This document shows positions 24,760 through 36,239 of a stretch of 64,000 bases of DNA, in pieces. Both the position numbers and the translations under genes were made by a program. This DNA is from Juglans regia (lineage: Eukaryota > Streptophyta > Magnoliopsida > Fagales > Juglandaceae), in assembly GCF_001411555.2 (NCBI RefSeq), contig NC_049902.1, positions 8,935,985 through 8,999,984 of the forward strand, in the 5' to 3' direction. Position 1 is the stretch's first letter. Each line of letters begins with the position of its first letter. The notes below the pieces were generated by a model. The model searched no databases and was not told where the DNA came from. It saw only the letters and a list, made by a program, of their open reading frames with translations.

Positions 24760-25410
24760 TGTACCATTTGGATATAAGACCTTGCGTATCTTTTAGCAAT
24801 AGCTCTATTGTGGTGCGAGTTTTTTTAGCGATAGCCCCTTCTATTACAATTTTTGTCTATCACCATTGTTAATGCGTAACATTGCTCAACAGGCCGGAAC
24901 ATAGAAAAGAGTTATCCCTAATCCACGGAAGTGATTTGAGCCACGATGGATATGATCAAAAAGTCCACATTGATGACTATATAATCATATGTATAGTATA
25001 TTTTGCCTCCAAACGATCTGTTGACGTAGACTTTTACGTTAAATCACGTAAATTTGTGTCTATCCCTTAATTTATTTATTATTATTTATTTATTATATAT
25101 TCTCATATATATATATATATATATATATATGTACGAGTACCATTTCGATGGCTTGCTTCTGGATATACATATGGCTTGCTTCTCTATATACATATGATTA
25201 TATAAAGGATCTGGAAAATTGAAGAAGATGGCTTGTTTTTGGATAGAGGAGCCTTTAGGAGTCATTATGCATAATGAATTCTTGCCAAATTTGAGGAGAC
25301 TCATTTTCTCTTTAGATGTCTCTTTCCTTTCTTAGAGTAATTAAGTTACACTTGTCTTATGAGATCCTTTCTTTTTTTATAGTCAACTTATTGTATTTCT
25401 GGGCTTGATT

Positions 25411-25602
25411 TTTGGATAGATTTGGGGGGTAAGATGAGAATTTAGTGTTTAAAATATTATGTTTTAGTATTATTATTGTTTTAGGATTTAAAAAAGTTGA
25501 TTGTTTATTATATTTTGTATGGAGATTTAAAAAATGTGTAATAATGAGATGAGATGAGAATTTTGTGTCTCATCCCACCCCCAAACCTGCCCACCTTATT
25601 CT
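25411..25602 (+). mobile_element. Tourist-like MITE, degenerate
   Basis: It has the ATATTATGTTTTAGTATTATTATTG core and the GAGATGAGATGAGAA block of the family, with GGATAGATTTGGGGGG at the left and CCCCCAAACC at the right. An 11-bp direct repeat TGGGCTTGATT lies immediately outside (25400-25410 and 25603-25613). Confidence 0.55.
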
Positions 25603-26686
25603 TGGGCTTGATTCCAACTATTGACTTTACCCCAACAACCATTAATGGTAACACTTGGCCCAATCAAAGATGATCACATCTCAATTCAATTCTCAAAATT
25701 AAAAAATTTAACAAATGTTTTTAAAAATAAGAAATATCTTTTTAAAATAATAAATTATTTTGATATCTTTTTTGAAAAAAAAAAAAACCTTATATTAAAC
25801 TAATCATACCATCGGCTGAAATGGAAATCCTAACTTTTAACTACCAAGGCCTAATCTAGCCACCCGCATGATGGTCATATCTTAGCCAATGCAAGTGGCC
25901 GTGATTGGTGCCAATATAATATATTGGGGAAGTTGGATTCGATCTTTGGTTCTCTTAGTGAGAAATCAAGGTAGTGTCAATTGATCCAAAAGATATTAAT
26001 ACATTTACTCTTATATCATATGGCCAAAAAGAGTACATATACAAAACGGACCTTAGATTAATGTATAGAGCATGCATTTATGCATAAGATCTGCAAAAGG
26101 TGACAGTGATATATATATACATTGAGACAGAATTAGGAAGATTGAGAGGGAAAGGAATGAAACCCCACATCCATTATATAAAAGGGAGGGAAATCACATG
26201 TGGTATGTATCAAGAACACTAATAGGCAAGGCCAACTAACCTATCCCAATCATCCTAACCCATGTTCCATGTAACACTAACATCACTCATTCTCCCCCTC
26301 CTTGATTGGCGCATTATGCCTTACTTTTAATTCCCCCAAAATAAAAACAAAACAAAACAAAAACAGCTCTTCCCCACCAATGCTCATGATCATGATCATG
26401 TGCATAGACGACACTTAAGATAAGTTGCATGGGAGGGTTTAAATAATTACAATAAAAAGTTGTGGATGATCAAACCCTAAAAGTTTTTCCAATCGATAAC
26501 GTATACGTACATTAAAGGTCATAATGAGAGAGAGTAGCTTAAAACCTAGCTGGTGAGAATCATTAAACAAAAAAAATTAAGAAAATTACAAAAGTGGATA
26601 GTACGGATCGTATAAATAATAAATAATAAAATAAATAAATTTGATTGTAAAAAAAGTAATATGTAATTTTTTCATGACTGTTGGTT

Positions 26687-26892
26687 CTGTTTCGATACAG
26701 AAATACTCTCAACTCATCTCATCTCATCATTATAACTTTTTTAAATTCTCACATAAAATATAATAAACAATTCAATTTTTTTAAATCTCAAAATAATCAT
26801 AATAATATTAGAAAATAATATTCTAATAATATTTTATTCAATTCCTACAAAATTATCTCATTTGATCTCATCTCATTATCCGGACTCAACTT
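26687..26892 (-). mobile_element. Tourist-like MITE
   Basis: Reverse-oriented copy: CAACTCATCTCATCTCATC near the left end, the AACAATTCAATTTTTT core, and TGATCTCATCTCATTATCCGGAC at the right. Borders approximate. Confidence 0.6.
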
Positions 26893-26925
26893 ATAGTATA
26901 CTTTTTTCCTTTTGAACAAAAGCCT

Positions 26926-27200
26926 TTAATTTTCATTGGAGTAAGAATCAACAATACCAGAGTTTGTCATTAATTCAGTACAAATTAAGCTAAGTATAGA
27001 GCTTTGTCCTTCTTCAATCCAAAAGTGTTCTGATCCATGATTTTTCAGAGCCAGCTTTGCAAGCTGATTTGCTACTTGATTCCCCTCTCTGTAGACAAAA
27101 GTTGGTTGACCTGCATGCTGATTTGTTCTTGAAACTTGATAACTCTCTTCAGGTCTTCTATGATTTGTCCATACCATGCTAGATTTCAGCACAGTGCTTT
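26926..27200 (-). pseudogene. LINE-type RNase H fragment
   Basis: An 88-codon minus-strand frame includes FVYREGNQVANQLAKLAL, the last conserved block of the RNase H domain at the C-terminus of plant LINE polyproteins, where the Asp usually found after VA is Asn. No reverse transcriptase is adjacent, so this is a scrap of a 5'-truncated or deleted LINE copy. Confidence 0.65.
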
Positions 27201-29787
27201 GATTGCCACTATAGTAATTAACCTAGTTTTCAATCCCGTTCTGTTTTAGCTATTTCAGCCAGAATTTTCAATTCCAGTGTGGTATATCTCATCCTTCTGT
27301 TTCGTTCCAAATTTCGGCCTGGTTTGGTCATTCCTTTCAAACTCCAGCTATTCTGGCCAAAACTGACATTTGAGATCCTATTTTGTTCCTAACTATTTAA
27401 TGGCAGTTTTGTAATTTTTTTAAGTTTGGATGACATTTTTGTAAACTTTAAATCTATATGGTATTTAATTAGTTCTCTCTCTTTTAAATATCATTATTTT
27501 TTATGATTTCTCTGTTTTTTTTTTTTTTTTATCATCTCAACTCAATTTTGTAATTTTTTTTAACATTATCTTTTAAAAATAATATCTATACTTTTTTAAT
27601 GTTTTCGTATACTCATTTTATAAATGGTCAATTCTTTTATATAGACACATATATACATGATGCACACTTACATATACATATATTTATTCTATTAATTATC
27701 ATTTTATATATACATAAATATATATATACATATATACATAAGTATATATATAGTTAATACCGAAACACACTAATACTGAAAATTATATTAAAAAATTATA
27801 TTTAGACAACTTTTTAACTTTATCTATTCAATTTTACAAACTCCGATACAATACTTATTTTAAAATATATTTTATTTTTAACTTTTTTTTTCTCCTTTAT
27901 CAAAATCGAATAAAATATCTTCACATAATTAATTTCATTATTATTCACAAAATTCTAAAACAGTCATGAGCATACAAGAGCTAGCTTGTCCACACCCTAC
28001 CAAAGTCACATAAACATATAAGAATCCAATTCCAAGAAAGAAAAGTAGGGGCCAAAATAGACAAACGACCTACCGAGAAAAATAAGTCTATCAACTTGTC
28101 CACTATATCTCGAACAGAATCATCCCTTACCTAAGACCCTTGCACGTTCGAGGGTTGAGATGGAGTGGGGCATGCCTTGCCCTCAGGAAGGGGCACTGAG
28201 CCATGGAAAGATCCGAGAAGACAATGGTTAGAGGGACATGCACACGGGGGCGAGGATGGACCCTCAAGGTCGCCTGCCCCTCCCTCATCGACGGGCGGGG
28301 AAGAACCTACTATAGCGAAGTTGACCGTTGAGGACTACCCCTCACCTCTCCCCTTGACGCGGAAAGAGTTTGCCACATTCTCATCCTCCTAAACAGGGGA
28401 AGATGACACTACCTCCTATGTGATGATGGGCGAAGAAGGTCATTCCTCGCCCCCCAAAGAGGCACTAAATAGTGAAGAAGGATATAAAACCTGACCCCCA
28501 CTCGACTCCAGGTCGTTAGGGAGCATGGTAGTCACATCACCTAAGATGGTCAAGGGAATGGAGCCCAGGGTAGGCTCCCTTTTCCTTACCTCTTCTTGAG
28601 AGGCAAGCTTGGCCTGTGGCTCACCATATATTTCTAACTTAGGCATTGTAGGTGCATCATACACATCGGACCACCATCTTTCCTTATCACAGGTTAACGA
28701 TCGAGCTCTGCTGGTGGTGAAACTAGTCCAAAACAAAGACCATGGGTTTCTTTATATTTCTTACGTGTTAGATAAGTCTACAATAAAAATCGCATGGCAG
28801 TTATTGGGAATAAAAAGAGTATGGAGACCCACCCATGAGAGGATAATGGCTCATGAGTAAGGAAGTAGGAGACAAAACCTACCATTAGGTTAAGACTAAA
28901 GCTAATAGCCTGACATGCAAAAATGTGAAAGTGACAGTAAAGAAAGTGAGATTCGGCTAAAAAGAGACAATTCTAAACGAGGAGACTTCTACATACTTGG
29001 GGGTTCTCCCTTTTCACTTCCAGACTTCTACACATATGGCATCTTCTCCAACTTTTCCTTAACCTCTATTTTCACTGTTCTACTGGAGCAAGATGAGGTT
29101 ACGAGAGATTATAAAATCACTAAATATAGTAAATTTCTCTCTCAAAAGACCAATAGATATATGTCTTAGTGTCGAACCACGTAAATCTGAATCTTTCTCT
29201 TTATTTATATTTCTTGCATTTTATTTATGAGAAATGATAGTTGCAGTCATGAGTATACAAACGCTGTGTAATCACTTTGAAAAAGGTGAATAAATATAGG
29301 ACCCACGTGAAAAAATAATAATTTTTTAATAGTAGACCTCACTCTTTTCAAAGCGATTATACGACGTTTGTGCACTTTACGACTGAATATAGTATTACTC
29401 TTTATTTATTGTTTAATCCATTCATGAGCATCTAAGTATCGAATCGTTGTCCAAGCACCTCTATGGGCCATTCAACCGTATTGTTAACTTCTGACGTTGA
29501 CAAAAAATTGCATCAACACATTATATTAGATACATTATTTTTCATTTAATGAATTTTAAACGTTGCGATATGATGTATGCTAGGAGCGTGTAGGACAAGC
29601 AGTCGAGCAAACATTTGCAAAGTAGGCTGCTACACATACGCAAAGCATGTAGTGGTTTTGTGTATAGAGTGAATTTTGTGCAAGGACTGCCAAGTACGTT
29701 TTATTGCTGGAGGATATGTTAGTATTTCTAGTGTTTAGGGTGCAAATGAGTTTGTTTACATGTTTTTATAAAAGAAATTGGAGTTAT
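27201..29787. other. Intergenic DNA, possible LTR-retrotransposon relic
   Basis: 27.2-28.0 kb is AT-rich; its left part (about 27222-27300, TTTTCAATCCCGTTCTG) resembles the end of the Tag1-like hAT at 50494, without a visible partner end. 28.1-28.9 kb is GC-richer with several short frames that I cannot assign. At 29160-29220 (GTGTCGAACCACGTAAATCTG) and 29400-29520 the sequence resembles the R/U5 part of an LTR, with a foldback MITE between them. Classification is tentative. Confidence 0.45.
29229..29400. mobile_element. Foldback MITE (ATGATAG...TAGTATTAC family)
   Basis: Long imperfect inverted repeat. Left arm GAGAAATGATAGTTGCAGTC...GTGTAATCACTTTG; right arm CAAAGCGATTATACGACG...AGTATTACTC. 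Flanked by TTTAT on both sides, although the surrounding TTTA-rich sequence makes the duplication uncertain. Confidence 0.7.
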
Positions 29788-29923
29788 GTAGCTCTTAGGC
29801 CTGCACACCGCCCAACCCGAGCTGTTTTTTGCCCCGACCCGACCCGACTGCATGCCATGTCCAAACCAACCCTACCCATAATGTTCGGGTTGGATCAAAA
29901 CCGAATATGTGTGCTACAAAGAT

Positions 29924-30450
29924 TAGGGGTGCTACTCGTCCCGCATGGGGCTGGGGGTCGGGTTTTCACTCCCGTCCCCTGCCCTGGGGATGCGGGGTGC
30001 GGGGCGGATTTTGAATCTGCCCCAACTCTTTTCACTTAAAAAAAAATACTACATTTATTTGATTTAAAAATTATTTATAAATGTAAAAGTAATTAAAAAT
30101 ACATTTTTAGATCCAAATTATAAATTTAAATTTTGTAAATATAACTATAATTTAAAAACTACGCAATTTTTAAATTTGTTAGTGTATATTTTGTGTAAAT
30201 TGTAGTGTATTAATTTTTAAAATATGTAGTTTTTAAATTTGTCAATGCATATTTTGTGAACAAGTCTAACAAATTGTAATATATATTTATATATATACAA
30301 TTTGTAATATATATATATATATTTATGTTTATATATATGTATATAATATATATATATATATAATGGGGGCAGGGCGGGGTTGGGCACTCCCCGCCACCTG
30401 CCCCCGCTAGGGGCCCTAGATGCTGGGCGGGGCCCCGCTGTCCACCCCTA
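29924..30450 (+). mobile_element. hAT-type element nested in the LSU-carrying hAT
   Basis: Ends TAGGGGTG and CACCCCTA are perfect inverted repeats, flanked by ACAAAGAT (29916-29923) and ACGAAGAT (30451-30458), seven of eight matching. GC-rich subterminal blocks rich in GGGGCGGG surround an AT-rich core with (TA)n tracts at about 30299-30362. Confidence 0.83.
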
Positions 30451-30540
30451 ACGAAGATATTTAGCCTTGGGAAAGAGAATATTGTTAGTCACTTTTGAGC
30501 TTCTGGCCTTGGGAAAGAGAAGATAGAAAGAGAATGACAA

Positions 30541-30800
30541 ATGGTGGGCATTACGGGTCAAATGAAGAGCAAAGTGGAGGAGGCGAAGTTGAGGAAGAAG
30601 AACAAGGAGCTGGAGAGGGAGTTGAGGAAGAGCCAGGAGAGGGAGGAGTAGATGCTTGGGAGAGGCTCAGAGGCGGTGAGGAGGCAGAGGAGAGGCTTTG
30701 TTCTCAGCTCGAGGCAGAGTCCGTCCACCGGGCCCGTGAGTACAACGCTCGTCTTCTCTCCCTCTTCGATCAGCTCTCCTGTGCCACCCACCAATCCGCC
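30541..30800 (+). pseudogene. LSU: Captured RESPONSE TO LOW SULFUR (LSU)-like gene, broken
   Basis: From about 30562 one frame reads a coiled-coil start with LRKKNKELERELRKSQEREE, then a TAG at 30649. The homology continues in another frame from about 30660: ERLRGGEEAEERLCSQLEAE, then AREYNARLLSLFDQLS. This order (charged heptad coiled coil, EEAEE.LCSQL, A..Y..R...L.DQLS) matches the small (about 90-110 aa) single-exon LSU proteins induced by sulfur starvation. About two residues are missing between CSQL and EAE. With one stop and one frameshift it cannot make the full protein. Its position between the GC-rich arms of a hAT element makes transposon capture the likely origin. Confidence 0.78.
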
Positions 30801-31170
30801 TCAGCTTGTTAGCATCGACGCGACGCCCATCCTTTTCCATCTTTCTGTGCATTTGAGTCACTTAGCTGGTTTGGGTTGGTTGGCTCAACTAATAAAAGCT
30901 ACTTTCTTTTTCAGAAATGGATCTGTGTTTTTACGCTTTCGTTTAGAAATTCCTAGAGTGGGTCACTACATTTCGTTTCTGCACAATGGCCAGTTGGCTG
31001 CCCTAGGGTTTTTAAGAGTGAACACTTGAAAAATCTTAAGAGTCGGTTTGCCCCGTCATTTCTCGGGTCTAACCCGATACTGAAGACAAATTGTATTTTG
31101 TTGGACGGATCTTATCAGGTGAGACGGGTTGCTCGGTCTAACGGGTTTTTTGCACAGCCCTAGTAGCTCT

Positions 31171-31804
31171 TGCAGTGCAGAAATCAAGTTGGTCCCTCGT
31201 AAAGATTAAAGCCAAGTTTAAAATGGGGAAGGTTTTGTGAGTATCTAAATTAATTTTAATGATTTACTTCTATAAGAAATTTAGAGGAGGTGGTTGCGCA
31301 ATAAGAGTAGTTTCAAGAGTTATCCAAAATAGATTTTCATTTACGATGAATCATCCCTACTTTGTTTTGATAGAGGTACCTAGACCTAGAGTTAGCCGCT
31401 ACCACCTCAAGAGTGTTCTGTCTGCCATCTCACATCGAAGGTATTTTGTTCTACATCTTGTCAACTCTTTGTTACCTCACCATGAATCAAATGTCTATTA
31501 CTCGATGCACCCAACTACATTCATTGATGGAAGAGGGCCAAAACTATCATCAATAGAGATGAAAGAATTCCTAGCCTATCATGGATCTAAAATGAATTAC
31601 AAGGCTCCTTTTAGATTGGACCTTGAGTTTTATTGGTCTTGGTAGCTCATATTCCCAATTGCATGTAACTTGCCTTTCTGTTTTATCGTGAGAGACCTTC
31701 AAAAGATATGATGTTGGGCAACAAGTAGTTTTTGAAACTTTTCTCAACATTTTCTTACTCTCATTCCAAACATATTTACAGAAACAATCCTAACAGTAAC
31801 ATTA
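31171..31804. other. Stretch with one unassigned ORF
   Basis: A 128-codon plus-strand frame (31259-31645, ending EFYWSW) contains LLPHHESNVYYSMHPTTF and LSSIEMKEFLAYHGSK. It looks more protein-like than the surrounding DNA, but I recognise no family, and no flanking exon, promoter or terminal repeat was identified. It could be a gene scrap or chance. Confidence 0.3.
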
Positions 31805-31812
31805 ATCAAAAC

Positions 31813-33027
31813 TAGGGGTAAGTGTCGACTAGGTGCCGTTTGGATAGTGAGATAAGATGAAAGTTAAAAGTTGAATAAAATATTGTTAGAATATTATTAT
31901 TGTTTTGAGATTTGAAAAAATTAAATTGTTTGTTATATTTTGTGTGAAATTTTGAAAAAGTTATAATGATGAGATAAGATAAGATAAAACATTTTCACTA
32001 TCGAAACAGGTCGGAGTCGGATTTCCCTAAATCCAACTCTGACTTGTGTAGGCTCCAATCTGATTCCAACTCCAACTTGTCGGAGCGGAGTCAGATTTTA
32101 GCTTTCAACTTTAGGCTTTTTTGAGATTCATATTTAGTCCATTTTCAAAAATAATTTTTTGTGGGCTTTCAAATATTAATTTTTCCAAACAATTAAAAAC
32201 TAAAACTAAATCACTCACTGCTAATTTACTTCTATACTAATGTCTAACTATTTTTATACTAGACTTATACAATAATGTCTAATTATATGTTATCATACTC
32301 TAATATTACATATTATTTTAGTGTCTAATAATTATATGTTATCATACTATAGAATTACATATTATTTTGAGTGTCTAATTAATAAATTAGTATTATGTGT
32401 TATTAACTTATTATACTAGACTCATTAGTTATTTTTATAGCAATATTTAATTTATTTTTATATAAGATTTATAATATAGTGTCTACTTACATATTATTAT
32501 ATATTAATATTATATGTTATTATTCTACTGTCTAACTTATTTCTAACTTAATTATATACCAGACTTTCTAGTGTCTAATTATATATTATTATATTTCAGT
32601 AAATTAATATATATGTTATTAACTTATTACACTAGACTTATTTAAATACAAGTGTCTAACTTATTTCTATATTTGATTATGTATTGTAGTAATACTATGA
32701 TTTTTACATATACTAAACTATCATTAGTCTATTTATATTATATTATAAGGATATTATTTATAATAATTAGCTCATATTAGTATCTTATTGAATTTAACTA
32801 TATAACTATACTAGTATACATGATAAATATATAGATAAATATATATATTTTTATAACATATGTACAATATCAGAGTCAGAGAACAAAGTTGGAGTCGGAG
32901 TTAGTCCAGCTACACCTCCGACTTCGACTCTGATTCCAATTGATAATTTTAAAAAACAAATCTTACTCCAACTCCGACTCCAAGCAGAATGGAATGGAGT
33001 CGAATTTCTAATTTTTGCCCAGCCCTA
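31813..33027. mobile_element. hAT-type element with GGAGTC-rich ends, 1.2 kb
   Basis: Perfect 8-bp flanking repeat ATCAAAAC (31805-31812 and 33028-33035). The right end is the reverse complement of TAGGGCTGGGCAAAAA; the left end TAGGGGTAAGTG is a degraded version. GGTCGGAGTCGGATTT and CCAACTCCGACTCC hexamer-type repeats lie near both ends around a very AT-rich core with TGTCTAA/TTATATGTTAT repeats. A Tourist-like MITE is inserted close to the left end. Confidence 0.82.
31830..32008 (+). mobile_element. Tourist-like MITE nested in a hAT element
   Basis: Starts GGTGCCGTTTGGATAGTGAG and ends TTTTCACTATCGAAACA. It contains the AAAAGTTGAATAAAATATTG core and GATGAGATAAGATAAGATA block. It separates the hAT terminus from its first GGAGTC repeat. 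Confidence 0.72.
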
Positions 33028-33035
33028 ATCAAAAC

Positions 33036-35609
33036 ACCTTATCTCCATTTTTATAACAAGCATAATTATGGGATTTAAAATCTAAAAAAACTTTCACAAA
33101 ACTTAAAAAGAAAAAAAAAAATTACGCCACCTTTCTAAACTTGAATAAATAAAAAGAGCAGTGCTACCTAAAAGTCTCACACCTTATACACTCATTTAAA
33201 AACATGTCATTTTACATTTTTATCCTATTTTACTTACAAATATGTCTGGAATCATTTTCATTACATGGGTAAAAAAGTAAAATGACATGTTTTTAAATGA
33301 GTGTGCAGGGTGTAAAACTTATGTCTAAAATTTTTCAAATAGAAAATGTTCAAAAGTCTGGGATAAATACGAAAACAATCATTTTCAATATATTAGTTCC
33401 CTCTAATTTTAAAATTTGTACTCTTTATACTTTCAAACTTCGACCAAATTAGGTCTTTTATCTGTAGAATAACTCGGAAAAATTCCGTGTTAGTATTAAT
33501 GATTATTCAGGATTTAGAAAATTAAAAAAAAAACAATATAGTTAATAATAAACTGATTTTATTAACAACATCTGCCGATTACATTTATAATTTTTATTTA
33601 CTTTCCAAAATCTTAGCTATGCAGCACTACCAATAAATTATTTCAAAACTTTATTTTCCATTGTATACTCAGTTTTCTCATTACTCATTTTAATTGTGAA
33701 GATATAGAAAGTTTTTTTTTTTTTTTTGTAAAAAGAAAGATAATAGAAGTTATAATATCACGGTTGGCCCTTTGTTTTTTTTTTAAAAAAAAATTGTATT
33801 GTACTTACATACATATCTAAAACTGTATCTAGCATTACTCTAAATATTACGACATATATAATATACTTAGTTACAGATAATTATCGTATATACATGATGA
33901 GGACGTTGCTGGCTTTAAGAGACAATGAATGGATTGAATAAGGGAAAATTGATAGAATTTTTTTATTTTATCAAATGGGAGAAAAACCTAGCTAACACCT
34001 ATTCAAACAGTTTTCTTTTTTTTTTAGTTAAATATCAAAACTTACTTTTTATTCCTTTTCTTTTGCTTTAAAATTTATTTTCATTATATATTTTCCAACT
34101 GGGTTCCTCGAATTGGTCTCAATTTATTTAACTTTTCCGATAACATGTGGTGTTTCTTTGCATTTTCAATTAGTGAAAATCTATTTAGAAATCTTATTTT
34201 TTATACAGCCAGCACATCGCTGATGTAGAATCTTTCCATATCAATTATGCTAAAAAATAATTGGTGGTTTAGTTTTTTTAAACTTATAATGGATCTCACT
34301 ATAAGTAATGTGCTAACATACCGGCTTATGTGTAGCAAAATTCTTTCAATTATTATGCCACATGGATGGTGTATTGTAACGTCTCGAAAGAAATTCGATA
34401 GAAGAATCTCTTTAGACCTTACAAACTTCATGAAATCCTTAATCAAGCGATCGATTAGGTTTTAATCAGCTAGCGTATTCGAATCCCGATCTACTATGGA
34501 GACGAAATTTCCTTTTTATTAATTAAGGTACTTATAAGCATAATTTTACGAAACTAATTACACCATTAGACTCGTATAAATATTTAAGATTTTATAGTGC
34601 AATAAAAAGTTTCAAATTTTTTGAGTGAATAATAACCCTTTAGGAGAGTGTCACATGGCACCTAGTTCAAACAGTTGTCAAATCGTCATGAAGGATGTCA
34701 TATCCACTTAAAATCACTAGATGATCTTTTTAGACACATGACAAAATCTTAGCCATCAACTTGGAAAGCCATTGGACACTTGTCAAGATGAGTACAAATG
34801 TGTAAGTGATGGAGTGTGAATCCAAGCACGCGGTCGGTGCTTGCTGAACTCAATGATATATCACTCACATGCAACAATTATCTAGGCTCTAGCATGTTCA
34901 ATAAAAACAAGTGTAATGTTTATCCCCAGTGGTTTTTCCTATAAAGTTCTCTACATTAGTTCAGCCTTATACATAAAAGTTGGGACATTAAAGGTAGACA
35001 CATGATTTTTCATTGTATTAGTAGTGAAACAACTTATACACAAACAATTACTGCATGCCTTATATCCACTTTCAATATGATATAACTTTTGGAATGACTG
35101 TTCTTATTAATATCTTGGACATTGAAGTTATTCCTAATTATTTTTACCATAAAATCATTTTTAGTAGTATATACTTTAAGGTTAGGGCTTAAAGGCAAAT
35201 ACTAATTATGGATTATATTAGTACTAAAACCACATACTCATAAACTATTACATACATTTATGTGTTGCCAATAGAGAGAATCTATTATGCAATTAATGAA
35301 TCATAACAACTATAGTAGATTGTACCATTTCAAAACAAATGAATGAAGGATGGTGAGGTTATTTTCCCTCAATCCCCTATTTAAATCAAACCATCATATA
35401 TCTTATAGGTCACATTTTCTTGTTCCATCCTAAATGGGTTTGGACATCAGTTTGTACTCTCTGCCAGTATTGCTAGCAAATATGATCTAAGAAGGCAGTT
35501 TCTATTTTTATGCTAGCAAGAAAACTCACAGAAGATAAATTGCAAGCAATGATCAATCCAACACACAGAATAGTGCTGGGAGACAGAGTTAGGGGCATTG
35601 CGAAATGAT
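33036..35609. other. AT-rich intergenic region
   Basis: No gene recognised. It contains a foldback repeat at 33176-33318, whose arms share CACTCATTTAAAAACATGTC and its complement, AT-rich low-complexity DNA, and short poly(T) tracts at about 33712-33728 and 34017-34025. Confidence 0.6.
33176..33318. repeat. Foldback repeat (MITE-like)
   Basis: The left arm (33176-33216) and right arm (33277-33318) are near-perfect inverted copies containing TTTAAAAACATGTCATTTTAC, separated by about 60 bp. The target duplication was not determined. Confidence 0.7.
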
Positions 35610-35614
35610 GCGTA

Positions 35615-36119
35615 TGTTACATGCTGACAAGGGGAGGACTTGGAGAGATCGGTGTGTGTTTGTCTGAAGAGTGGAAACCCTAGTTGATTGAAAAACTAAA
35701 GACAAGTTATGGGCTTGATGGGCTCAGAAGGATGTTGGGTCCATGGTAGAGTGCAGATAGGTAAGAGTATGGGCCTTTGGCAATAGATGCAATCGTGGTC
35801 AGGAGCTATGGACAAGGAAAGACTTCAAGCTTTTTTATTTTACCATTTCCTTTATGTAATGAGTCTTAGATCTACTTTCTATCTAGCCTGTGGGCCTAGT
35901 TGTAATAAGGACATTTTAGTAAGTTCTCCTTTAGCAGCTATATACGCTCTGTAGGGGGGGGGGAATTTGGAGAATATCTAGAAGATTTTATTGTTCACTA
36001 TTCATGTGGAGGAGCTCCCCTCGAAGAGAGCAGTTATCATTTCCATTTTCTAGATTGAATACAATTTCCTTTCATCTTCATTACACCTTTACATTCCATT
36101 TTAGTTACCAGATGTTACA
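35615..36119 (+). repeat. 5' LTR of second chromovirus (505 bp)
   Basis: TG...CA ends; followed by the primer-binding site. It contains a run of G (35954-35962), and the shared 3' part runs TCTAGATTGAATACAA to TACATTCCATTTTAGTTACC. Confidence 0.9.
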
Positions 36120-36239
36120 AGTTGGTACCAAAGACCTTGATCCCTTAATTTATAACCCATGGTAGAAGGAACCTGTTTCACAGAATTACAGGAATGATTC
36201 AACTCCTTCAATAAATCTACAGAATCCCACATCAAGAAC

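Larger units (their letters stand above)
20600..26680. other. AT-rich intergenic region without genes
   Basis: About 6 kb upstream of the LONGIFOLIA gene. It contains MITE copies (listed separately), several (AT)n tracts (about 22696-22714, 23038-23067, 24723-24760, 25106-25130), and short palindromic AT-rich repeats at about 20815-20945, 21850-22060 and 23770-23965. A stretch at about 24790-25085 with GACGTAGACTTTTACGT followed by AATCACGTAAAT resembles the 3' part of LTRs and may be a solo-LTR relic. No plausible coding exon was seen. Confidence 0.6.
29796..31162 (+). mobile_element. hAT-type element carrying a captured LSU-like gene fragment
   Basis: Ends TAGGCCTGCACA (left) and TGCACAGCCCTA (right) are inverted with two mismatches, flanked by a perfect 8-bp repeat GTAGCTCT (29788-29795 and 31163-31170), the hAT signature. 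Subterminal sequence is GC-rich with CCCGACCCGACCCGACT-type repeats at the left and GGTCTAACCCGATAC / GGTCTAACGGGTT at the right. There is no transposase. A second hAT element (29924-30450) and a broken LSU-like gene (30541-30800) lie inside. Without the nested element and its duplication the carrier is about 830 bp. Confidence 0.87.

Noticed and set aside
27222..27300. Left end of another Tag1-like hAT (TTTTCAATCCCGTTCTG)
   Set aside because: No matching right end or 8-bp duplication was found within the next kilobase, so I did not call a full element.
28165..28736. GC-richer frames at 28.2-28.7 kb considered as a gag or host gene
   Set aside because: No conserved block on either strand. 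I kept only a weak retrotransposon-relic note for the region.
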